Assembly (NCBI GenBank): GCA_033296885.1
Contig: MU863957.1
Coordinates: forward strand, 1-64,000
DNA length: 64,000 nt
DNA from: Triangularia verruculosa
Lineage: Eukaryota > Ascomycota > Sordariomycetes > Sordariales > Podosporaceae
Direction: 5' to 3'
The notes beneath the pieces were generated by a model. That model had not been told where the DNA came from. It worked only from the letters and a program-made list of their open reading frames with translations, and did no database searches. Position 1 is the stretch's first letter, and each line of letters begins with the position of its first letter. This document shows positions 22,157-32,746 of the stretch, piece by piece. A program made the translations under genes and the position numbers.

Positions 22157-23512
22157 TTAGGGGAGGTCAAACTCGTAGTACACATAAGCCGTGTACTCAT
22201 TGCCTTCACCGACGCTGAGACCTGCCGCAGCCATTTCGGACGTCAAAGATGCATCGTCCTTTGTGACCCGCCCATGCTTGTCCCGGCCGAACGCGTTGCC
22301 GCCAAGATACGAGTACGCCGAATCCAAATTCGTCTTGACCTTCTTAGCTTGTTTTGGTGTTGTCTGCGAAGAATGTCAGTCCCAGAGCCCAAGATATCCC
22401 GGCCTAACGGGGGTCACCACTTACTCTGATAAGTGCCGACGCAAACTCCAAAGGCAGGCCGTATCTTAGGACCGTCTCAACGAAAACACGAAGTGCCACG
22501 ACATGCGCCCAAATCATCACACTCTCACCCCAACCCGTCCGCCCCAATAGAAGAGCCTCGGCGCGAACCTTTCTCGCCTCCTTCTCAACACGCTGGAGCT
22601 CACGCTGCTCTTCCTCTTTGCCTCCCTCTACGTACTTGTATTGTCGAGGGGTCCACTTGTGTTCCCTGCACTTCTGCAGGAACTCGGCGCTCGTCTTCTT
22701 AAACGTCGTGACCGCAAGCAGCGTGAACTCGTCGTCCTGCGCAACCTGAACAGCCGATCGCGGCACTACCATGGGGGCAAGTGTCTCGTAGCTGCGGAAA
22801 AAGTCTTTGCGTGCATTGGTAGGTACCACGATGAGGTGGGTTTCCATGTATTCTGAGTCTTGCACAAGAAGCTTGGGATCCACGATGGGGGTGAGCGACT
22901 TGGTGACGAGGTTTCCACTGAGGATTCACATTGACGTTAGTCCAGAACATGATGCTACCGTGCAGCTTGGGGCAACTCACGTCTGCTTCCTCTCCAGGGT
23001 AGCAAGATTGGTCTTGACGGTATTATACTGGTTGAACTTGGCTTTCACATCGTTGTCTGAGTTTTGCAAGTCCTGTTGGAGATTCTCGATAAGTTCGGTC
23101 AGAGGCCGATCAGCCCGGTAGCGAAGTTTGTTCCACTGGAAAGAGCGCAAATACTGATCCGTGGGCTCTGCGCCAGAGTTGTTAGTCGTCAGCTGCGCGA
23201 TGACAGGGAATGTGGTACAAGCTTACTGTCGTTTACTATCTTTTGCTGCGCCACTAGGTCTTCATTGCCGTCCAGAATACCTCTGAGGGAGTCGGCAACC
23301 TTGGCGACCGCCGCTTCGCAGGCGCTGTTGAGCTTTGCTAGGTCGTCGGCGTGCTGCACCAAAGCGTCGAGTGTGCCGATTTTGAACGATGGGACAGGGT
23401 ATGGCAGCACCTCTCCGTTATCGCGACCGACAGTGGAGGCCAAGGACTTGAGCGGATCGTCGTCGAAGACGCGGAGGGGAAGGGAAACGAGTATGTATTG
23501 CGCCGGAGCCAT
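22157..23512 (-). CDS. VMA5: V-type ATPase subunit C (V1 sector)
   Basis: Subunit C links the stator of the V1 and V0 sectors of the vacuolar proton pump and controls reversible assembly. Exons are 23227-23512, 22981-23167, 22425-22917 and 22157-22363, with canonical introns of about 60 bp. The 390-aa product matches the yeast protein length. It starts MAPAQYILVSLPLRVFDD. Later text includes WNKLRYRADRPLTELIENL, LVQDSEYMETHLIVVPTNA, VPRSAVQVAQDDEFTLLAV and WTPRQYKYVEGGKEEE. It ends with the conserved TPKQAKKVKTNLDSAYSYL-GGNAFGRDKHG and the tyrosine-rich VYYEFDLP. The whole family profile is covered and no lesion was seen. Confidence 0.94.
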
Positions 23513-25084
23513 GGTGGGCAATAGCATGCCGGGATGCTTGGTATCTACCTAGAGTTCGATGCAAGATAATACAGGAAAACCTACCGCCGACCAGGTCAGC
23601 CTCATAAACTAACGAAAAGGAGACGGGCTTTTTTCCCACCTTGTCAATCGCGTTGTAATGCGCAGGTAAGCTCTTGCTGCGTGGACTCCTGGGGGAAGGT
23701 CCTCCAAGGGGCGGGGTGGGCGCCTGTGCAACAGGGGTGAGCTGTTGCAAGTAGCCGAGTGTAGTTGGATGGGACTAGTATTGCTAGATGATATAGAGAA
23801 CGGAGGAGAAGAGAGTTTAGGATGAGATCTTGAAGGCGCTCTTGGGGATGTCGTGGGAGGATTCGGCGAGGGTGATGTTGGTATCAATTGATGATGTTGG
23901 ATCACTCCAAGCACCCTTGAAGTGGGGAGCTCAGCAGCTTAGCTGGGCCCCTGCCGGTCGCATCTGATTTGGCAGATGGGGCTGGTACGTACCTCGTCGG
24001 CGGCGAGTGTAGGATGTGCCGGAGGCCCAATGTTTTAAGACTTTCCCTATTCTTTTAAACTTTCTTGACATCCCTTTTCAAAGGCACGCCCAATTCCTCT
24101 TGCTACAGTACGTCTCCTCCCTTCGGTGAGGTTTGCTTCCAAGCATAGCTCCATAGGCTCGTAGGTGGCGTCCGATGGGTAGACTTACACAAGGAAAGTT
24201 GCTTAGGTACCTATTGCGAAAGGCGTACCAGGTGGGTTACCCACTGGAACAATGAACAGCACCTGCATCAGCCATTGCAAGGCAAAAAGCTGCTAATCTG
24301 CGCGTGAGGTTTGCTGGCGCATGACTGACGGCAAAGTACCAATCAAGCAGCCATTTCTTTCGTATTAGGTGAGGTGCGCTTCCGCTGTTCAACCTCAACT
24401 CCAACCGACCAACCGACCTTTGCCATCTAGCTGCTAACCCACGGAGGCTCCATCGTGCTACTTCGTCTGTTTAGGGTCGTTGGCATCGTCATGTCTGCAT
24501 CTGCTGCAATCGCACACCCGTGGACCTATCTCCAAGCCGCAGCCATCTCCTCGTGATCGCCATTTCAGTTTGCCGCAGCGCCCATTCAACCTCGAACGAC
24601 ATTGACTTGGTCTAGGTACACAGCTGTGTCACCCGCCGACTGGGCTCACCGAGTCCGCTACTTCAGACAATACCTGCTTGCACGGAGCCAGCTCGTCTCG
24701 AGTTTAGCCATTTGGATCCTCGCATCAGCCGAACCCCCGGAATCTGGCGACGACGGCTTCCTTGTTTTGTCTCTTGTGCTGGTCGACGCGCAGCCGGGCC
24801 TGTTGACCTTGGCCGCAAACCTGGTCGCTCCCTGGGCATCCGGTGGAGTCGTTGCACTCTTTCTCCATTGATACGACGCGCCTTTGTTATCGCTTTCTCG
24901 CCAGTGCCTTTTGTGAATACATATTGGAGCAGAAAACGTTCCAAACATGCTGCTTGGGCGCTGAAGTCGTGCCGTGACGCAAGCGACTAAAAAGAGCATT
25001 TGGCTCCTTTCAGCCACGGTATTTCGTTGGTGATTTGGCATTTCAGTATCCCTAGGCGAGGCTCTTTCAGGGCCAGAGCTTCCA
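23513..25084. other. Divergent promoter region, 1.6 kb, no gene seen
   Basis: Lies between the V-ATPase C gene (minus) and the AT-hook gene (plus). Several short open frames exist on both strands, with low-complexity translations and no family resemblance. CT-rich leader-like DNA precedes both start codons. Nothing else supported. Confidence 0.5.
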
Positions 25085-28000
25085 ATGGCTCCCCCATCAG
25101 GTGGGCATATACAACGGCTGAGGAGGCAGTGGCTCAATGTGCTGACTGTTCCATACAGGCGCGACGCTTTCTTCTCGACCGGCTACCACATCCAAGGTTA
25201 CTCCTGTCCCAGTTCCTAAACCTGGCCCCATCTCGAACCGTCCGCCAGCGGAAAAATCGGCGCCGGCGCCAGCGGCAGCAGCAGCGCCCACAACTACAGC
25301 CACCTTCGGTGTTCTGTCGACCAGCGATTCTACTGTCCCCGACGCATCAAGCGGCCCTCATCGAGATGGTCGAATTCGAAACCCCGTCCCCAGCAAGTTG
25401 AAGGGCAAGACAGATGGCTCCAAGGGAAACTTCAGCGTGATGCATATGGATGTGGCCGGCAGGACTGAGGCAACAGAACGGGACGCTGAGGCAAAAAGGA
25501 CCAGCGAAAGCACGGAACTCGCTGCAAGGCGCGCCTATGAGAATGGTTATGTATCGCTGCGGAGGAGCCGGTTTATACACATCCCCGATGAACCAGAACC
25601 AGTAGCAAAACCTTTTGTCCCGCCACAGCCACCATTATCTGCGACGGTGCATCGGACCCGGCAGACCCCTCTGAGCCCTGAAGAAACAAAGGCAGAACAG
25701 GCCCGGCTATTGACGCTATTACGGAGCCTTCACCCTGTTCTTGTGGTGGATCAGATCTGCAAGGCTCTGGCTTTCTTTGGGGGAATCCCAGGAGGACCAC
25801 CTCCTAATGATGGGTTTCCGCAGAGTGCAGAGTCGAATGGATCTGGTAGCCTTTTTGTAGGGTGGATAGCCGAGATATTCCCCAGGCTAGGGGGCAATAC
25901 CACAGGACAACCGATTGCGAACCCTGTTGTCCGTCAACCCGACCCCCCTCCGCCGGTCTCAACAAGACGAAAACGTGGACGACCCAAAGGCAGCAAAGGC
26001 ACCAGGCCCCGGATCGATAAGGGAATCAAAAAGGGGCCCCTTCTCAAGGCTGCCTTGGGTGCTAGTAGCCAACAACAAGCGAATGCCGCTGACGAAAGTT
26101 GGGTTGATGTTGACGATGATGTAGATGAGGTAGATGCGAACGTGATGCTGCTAGCACAAAACACCACGCCGCAGCCGCAGCCGCAGCCGCAGCCCCCGCA
26201 GTCTGGCGTGGTCAATGAGCGTCCTTTGCTCGCCGCCAGTACGCCAGTACGCACGACAGTACCCGCTGCCCCGATGACGAGCGCCAGCACGACTGATTTG
26301 ACAGCCAGCGCCAGGAGAAGGGGTCGGCCAAAGGGGTCCAAAAACCGTCCCAAAGATGGACCGGAGATGTCGGGAACAGCGTTAAATGGCAACCCTTCTC
26401 AGGCTTCAAATCTGGGGGCTCAGACAGCACAGGCGTCATCGCAACTGCTACAGGCTCCATCACGACCGCCACAGGCTTCGCAGGCAAGCCAAGCCTCCAC
26501 AACGCCTCAGGCTCCCAATAACGCAACCTTGAGCCAGCCATTCACTCCGGTGAACGCCGGGTCAGCCACCAAAAAGTTGGCCAGATCAAAGGCATCAGGA
26601 ACTACGCAGCAAGCCCCAAATCACCTCACTCATACTCATGTCCCACTAGGACAAGGGACAGGTGCAACACCAGGAACTGGATCAGGACTTGCGACAAGAG
26701 TAGGGCCAGAAGCAGGACTAGGGTTAGCAACAGCAGCAGGAGCAGGGCAAGGGGTGGTAATAAATGCACCAACTGGAACACCAACGGGGACAGCGCCAAG
26801 AGCCGTGATGGGAACAGTCAACACAGCGACACCAGCCGCGCCGCCAAGCCGAAGTACCGACACGCCGCCACAAAGTGTAGATACTGGACTGGGAAGTTTC
26901 GCAGGGACCGATTTCGTCTATTCGGTTCCTCCAGCCGGCCTATCCACTACCTCCACCCATCGCGCTCGGTCAAGTGCTTCTCAATCATCAAGACCTAGCC
27001 GGAACTCACAGGGCCAAACTCTGGCCGTCCCAACTCCCCCATCTGCCAGCCCAGCCCTTTCAAACGCTGCCCCTGGAAATTCTGGCCAAAAACGCAAGAG
27101 GACTGTCAAGACAGGAGCTGATTCCAGTACTGCTCAATCCAGCCAAGGCAATCGTATTAACTCGTCACCCCAGACCAATGGCCCAGCTTTACCAACTCCA
27201 CCAGCAAACATTGGCTCAGGCCATACTTCCACCACCTCGGCACTTCAGCCTCCCGCAGCCAAAAGGTCGAGGAGGGGTAAAGGCCCAAAGGGAACCACAA
27301 CGACAGCCAGCCAAGCTCCCACAACCCTAGGTGTCGACGACTCGTCCTCTAGCTCCGCCACAGGCTTGCCCTCCGGATCAGGGTCGAGGTCTGCCCTATC
27401 TTCCAGTGCAGCCGCGGCGTTAAGCTTGACCACGAGTACTGAGTCGTCCCATGCCATGACCTCACTTGCGAGCGAAGCCTCTGTGCCACCAATACACTCA
27501 CCACATCAGAATCATTACGAGGTGCAATCCCCCACTATGGAGAACTACGAGGCTCAGCTGCAGGCTCAGTTTGAACAGCAGGCGGAGATAGAGTCTCAGG
27601 CAATGTCTCAGCAAACCCGCGTCGACTCTCCCCAGTATATGTCGGCTCGTTTACAGCAACAGCAGCAACATCAGCCAGGAACGGCATCAGCATCAGCATC
27701 GCAACGCAGGTCACCGAATACTCAGTCGCAACCATCAAATCCACAAGGAGCATTATCTTTAACCACCCAGTCACAATCGCGGACGACCACACAAAACCAG
27801 TATCCTCAGTATCGACCATCGAACCCCCAATATAATCAAATACAGCATTCCAAACAAAATCAGTCATCCTCTCAATCTCTATCTTCATCACAGCAGCAGC
27901 AGCAGCAGCAGCAATCGTCACAGTTTCCAGGGCAACAGAAATCGCATGGCCAAACTGTCCAAGCCTCACCAGCCCCGCAATACTCGACAAGTACATCCCA

Positions 28001-28664
28001 ACAACAACAACAGTATCCATCAAACCAATCATCATACACAAACAAACAGCAGCAGCAGCCATATTCAAGCGGACAGCAGCAGCAATCTTCCCAGCAAAGA
28101 TATCAGCAGCAACAGCTTGCAACTCCTGCAGGAAGCACGACTTCGTACAACAATCCCCAACAGTCCTCGCAGTTTGGCGGTTCGGCGAGCAACAGCTATA
28201 CGACCACAGCCGATGGCACGTATCGGGGATCATCAACTTCCCTAGGCGGCTCTACATATGTACAACGCAGCCAGTCGGCAACACCCTCAACAGCCGCATC
28301 CTTCCGCAGCAGCAGCACACAAGGTTTGGCTCGCCATTCCCCATCCTTTAATCCGGGCTCTAGCACAGCCCAGCAGCGATCCGGCAGTACTGGTCACGCT
28401 ACAAACCAGAGTGTACAAGGCATGCCTGGCTCGATGCAGGCTTTTTCTGGTGGAAACACTGGTAGTGGCTGGGATTTGTTCGATACGGGCCATATGGATG
28501 CGTCCGGTCAACAGTCAGCTTTGGGGCTAACGAATACATATGGCATCAACGCAACAAACGTTCGTACCTCGAACAGCAATTCTACGTTTAATGCGACGGG
28601 ATTAGGCAATTTTGACGGACTCTCAGGCACTGACCGCTATAATTATGGGGTCGGTCGGCGTTGA
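25085..28664 (+). CDS. AT-hook, glutamine-rich nuclear protein
   Basis: Probable chromatin or transcription factor; specific role unknown. A 16-nt first exon (25085-25100, MAPPSG) and a 58-bp intron (25101-25158) lead into one long exon, giving 1173 aa. A Pro/Ala-rich start is followed by a probable structured block near residues 177-220 (SPEETKAEQARLLTLLRSLH, then VLVVDQICKALAFFGGIPGG). Two canonical AT-hooks follow: KRGRPKGSKG near residue 275 and RRGRPKGSKN near 390, each with the GRP core that inserts into the AT minor groove. A third basic patch is AAKRSRRGKGPKG (about 700). The rest is disordered Ser/Thr/Gln, with poly-Gln runs at about 797-1000. Such Q-rich tails are common in fungal coactivators. 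No catalytic domain is visible. Confidence 0.85.
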
Positions 28665-29150
28665 CTGGAGACAGGGCAGATGAAGCGCAGAAGGATTCGA
28701 ACGATGGGGCCAGAATTAGGCACGGTTCTATGAATGACATCTCATGTTGGCTTATACAATGGCTGTTTTTTATTATAGGAATGAATTCTGAACGGCATGT
28801 ATCGAGTGAACAACTGGTGAATCGGTGAATCAATGATGGGTTACCATGTAGAGACGTAATTGTTGAGAATGATTTACTGATATCCTTGTCGCCACATCCC
28901 AGACAAGTAATTGGTGCTTCAATGCAATATCGACACCCAAGACTTATCAAGGCCTTGAATAGAGTGACTGTTTTCAAAGCCACATCCGCCATCTTTCAGG
29001 GCCGAGGAACCGTTTCCAAAACCCGCTCGTCCTAGTCCAGCATTAGGCCGCAATATAGAATCACAGATCCACAACCAAACAGTTCGCGGGAAGTGTGGCT
29101 ACCCAAAACAGATACTTTATTCACCGTCGCCATGTATTCATGACATCATC
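28665..29150. other. Convergent 3' intergenic region
   Basis: About 490 bp between the stop codons of the AT-hook gene and the amylase gene. Terminal UTR-like, no gene or repeat noticed. Confidence 0.5.
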
Positions 29151-31757
29151 TCATTTCCACGAGCCTGCCACCGATGCCGCTGCGCACGGGACGGTGTAGG
29201 ACCTGTTGGGATCCGACTCCCAGGACGCCGCACCTGAACTGCCGACCTTGACAAACTTGTACTGAATGGTGGTACCAGGGGCGAGCTTGACGGTGCCCGT
29301 CCAGAGGGGGTTGCTGTTGGTGTACTGCGATGCGTTGAGCGAGACCCCGCTGCTGGGGTTCCAATTACCGAGGGCGGCCACGTTCCCAGTGCTGATTTGG
29401 TTGTAAGCTTGCCTGGTAACAAGAAAGATATTGGGATTTAACATACACGCTGACCGAGTCTCCATAGGCGGTGGACACGAGGTGGTTGAAAGTGATATCA
29501 ACCGAGGTTGATGAGCAGTTGGGGTCGACTAAGCAGGTTTCACGTAAGCTCGGGCTTTTCACAGGTGGATAGTAAGAAGACGAACGTACCGGTTGGAGTA
29601 GAGGTAGGTGCAGAGGTAGTCGATGTCGCGGTAGACGGGCCAGTCAAGGAAGGACAGATACCGCTACCAGCAAGGCGAGCTGCGGGGTAGAGCACCCTCG
29701 AAGCACCGCCGCTGAGCGTGACGCTGATGCCACCGCCTCCATCTGTGGTGTAGGGGGTGCAGCTCATCACATCGATCAAGGCTTGGTTGGGGGTGAAGCC
29801 GGTGGCCGAAGAGGTCAGCGTGACGGGTACAGACGACGAAGCGCCAGCGTTGGTGTAAACACCAATGACCTGCGCCCCAGTGTACCCCTTTCGGAGGACG
29901 ATGGTGCGGCTGTCGGAGTAGATGGTATGGGCGTTGTAGGTCAGGTAGTTCGAGTCTTGCGAGATGGCGTGTGATCGGATTTGGTTGAGCTTGGTGATCC
30001 ATTGGTAGAGCTCGGAGCTGGTCGAATAGCCGGAATACCAGACAGCCTCACGGTTGTTGGGGGTTCCGGTGCCGGCGTAGTGTTGTTCTTGTCCCTGGTA
30101 GATGATGGGGATGCCTGGAAAGGGTTTGTTGGTCAGCTGCCTTCTCTCCTAAAGCGTGATCGATCAAGACATACCATCTTTCAGCATCATGAGAGCGATT
30201 CCCTGGAGAGGATCAATGTCAGCGTCTGCTTCAGGCTAGCCATGGCCGTCCACAACTTACATTTTTAGCTAGAGTCATGTCCTTGGTAAACGAAGCAAAC
30301 CTTTCCACATCATGGTTCTCCAAAAAGGAGCCCCACAAACTGAGATCCTTCGCGGCGCCCTTGACTGTGTTGAGACCAGCGACGAGCGCGCTAATGCTGC
30401 CACTAGTAGACTGGAAGGCCCTCAGAATGTAGTAGTAACTAAGATTCATGGTTAAGAAATGCTGCTCATTCAACTAGAGAGACAACAACTCACCTGGGGT
30501 AATCGAGGACGCCATCCATGTAGTTTTGGTAGGGAGCCACGTAAAGGGCGTCACCATGGTACACCTCGCCAGTCAGATAGACGCCAGCCGCGGCGTTGAA
30601 GCCAGACCAGAATGATGTTTCAACATGCTTCGCGCTGTCGACTCGGAGACCGTCACTGAGAAGCACCACGTTAGTTCTCTAATCCAATGCCTGATACCGG
30701 TGGGTAGCTCGTACATGGAGTAGGTGGAAACCAAGTGAGAAATCCATTCGTTCCAGATGCGACGCACATTGGGGCTAGAAGAGGTCAGAGAAAATCACAC
30801 ATAAGCTAGTGTTTCTTGTAGGGTTTCTCACTCTGTGGTGCGAAGATCCGGAAGACTCACAGTGTCACTTCCTTGCCAGCATCTGGTGCAAGGTTAGTTG
30901 TGAGCAACTCGGAAAAGGTACAGTTGCGCTTACTGTTCTACAGACGTCTGACTGTCATAGTTGATCCAGCAGGGAGGGTGATAGTATGATGACTAGGGAA
31001 CAAGGTGTCGGCAACCAACTTCGTAGTCTTCAGGGTCAGGGGCCATACCGAGGAAAAGGGGCTGAGAGCACCATAGTCAACACAGTTCGCACAGCTCATA
31101 TGAGCCATGTGGTTGGTGACAATATCCACCATAAGATACTACGTAACCGCCAACATGATGGTTAGCAAGGATATCCTTTGTTTTGCTTCAGCCCTGCCCA
31201 ACAACTTCGCGTGTCTCTCTGGCGACAGAGGCTGAATCTCGAGTCAACAGACGCACCATTCCTCGCGCATGAAGCGCCGCGGACAAGGCCTTCAAGTCGG
31301 ATTCATTGCCGAACGCAGGGTTCAGAGCCCAGATGTCCTTGGCCCAGTATCCATGATAGGAGGATCTAGATTTGCGTTATCTTGTCAGCCTCCCTATCTA
31401 AACAAAGATGAACATTTTCTTGGAGTGACTGATCAAAGAAATCAGTTGTCCTTACCCATCCCTCGAGTTTCCATCAATCTGCTTGACAACAGGCGAGATC
31501 CAAACAGCCGTAAACCCCATGCCCTGGATGTAGTCGAGCTTCGAGATGAGGCCCCTCCATGTGCCACCACAATAGACTTGGTGAGTGGTATCGCACGGTG
31601 CCGTGGTCGAAAGATCGGTCCGGGCGAATCTGTCGGTGACAACCTGGTAGATGGATTGCTTTCGCCACTCTGCCGCTGAGAGTCCGGAGACACCCATCAC
31701 CCCGGAGAGTACTGCCCCTGTGGCCAAGAGGCGCATGCCAAAGTTCAAGAGTTGCAT
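29151..31757 (-). CDS. Secreted alpha-amylase (GH13) with CBM20
   Basis: Endo-acting starch hydrolase, secreted. Twelve exons are inferred (31456-31757, 31257-31365, 31049-31138, 30934-30992, 30832-30882, 30715-30774, 30494-30655, 30261-30438, 30175-30202, 29590-30114, 29447-29528, 29151-29391), giving 628 aa. Residues 1 to about 28 form a signal peptide (MQLLNFGMRLLATGAVLSGV). The TIM barrel shows YHGYWAKDIWALNPAFG, MVDIVTNHMAH, the nucleophile Asp in DGLRVDSAKH, the acid/base Glu in LTGEVYHGD, and the third acid in FLENHDVERFAS. A Ser/Thr linker (GPSTATSTTSAPTSTPT) leads to a C-terminal starch-binding CBM20 with TGNVAALGNWNPSSGV and TTIQYKFVKVG. It lies downstream of, and on the same strand as, a Zn2Cys6 regulator. 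All exon junctions keep frame and canonical GT-AG ends, so the enzyme looks intact. Confidence 0.93.
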
Positions 31758-32746
31758 CGTGACAACAGCGGACTGTCACCACCGAGAACTTCAGCGAAAA
31801 TCGAGAGGAGCCGGTCGATTTGGGAGTGGGAGAGTGAAGGAAAAAACCGGTAGGGGTGGGAGCCGCCTAGTGCGTGTTATATCCATCAAGCTGAAGCTGA
31901 AGGTGAAGCCAGCCCCCTTATTAAATAGATCATCCTCAAAGCTCCATGGCAAGCCCTTCCGTGATTATGATTAGGAAGTGTCGAGTTCAGTGTGGAGAGT
32001 CGAACAAACAGAAAGAGAAAAACCTCACCAAGATGGCACCGTAGACCGTGAACATACCGGACATACCAAGCATACCGCACAGTGAAGGGGAGCATCTAAC
32101 AGTGGCCGAGGGTTTGGCGCGCCCAAATTCGGTCCGTTAACGATGTCGACATACAAGACTCTCACCCATAGACTGGCATATGACTAGACGCGGACTTGAT
32201 CTCAACCTTCCATTGACACGGCGCTCGGAGCCAGGCAGCCCGAAAGGGCTAAATGCCCCCCGTGGACCAAGCCGGGAGCCGCACGCATTCCCCGCAAATG
32301 TTGGAAATCCGGGGCCCCGCCTCAACCCCTGATTCCGTCGTCCAAGGGAATGGCAGAAGGCCCGAATGCGCTGCCGACAATGCCTTTTCTTTACACCACC
32401 CTCCAAGACAAACGTCGTCAGTGTGTATAATGTGTGGGGGGAGGGGGGGAAGGCAGTGTAACGTGCGATGGAACAAAACTTTGCCGTAGCCTCGGCTCTT
32501 TGCATTTCGCCAACAAACCGAATAGGACGTTGACCTGATTTTGCCCACAAACGGTGATAAAGGTGACTGTAAAGAATGAGAAGGGTATTATGATACACAA
32601 CCTAGAGACCGCTCCCAGCCCTACCGACGTATTGCCTTTTTTTAATCCCCACAATGACCTAGGAAAAGACAGTCAAATTACCGTTTGTACCTTAATCCAT
32701 CTGCCAAGTTTCTGACAAGCTGTCCCGATCCAATGCTCGGCCACCA
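31758..32746 (-). promoter_or_regulatory. Upstream region of the amylase gene
   Basis: About 1 kb between the amylase start and the 3' end of the Zn2Cys6 gene. On the minus strand a TATA-like tatttaataa sits near 31918-31927, about 160 bp before the ATG. Overlapping CCGGGG and GCGGGG words near 32308-32320 fit the CreA/CRE1 carbon-repressor core SYGGRG, a motif common by chance. No clear AmyR-type CGG-N8-(C/A)GG pair was found by eye. Confidence 0.35.

Noticed and set aside
31758..32746. AmyR binding sites in the amylase promoter
   Set aside because: By eye no CGG-N8-(C/A)GG pair was convincing; only generic SYGGRG words were present.
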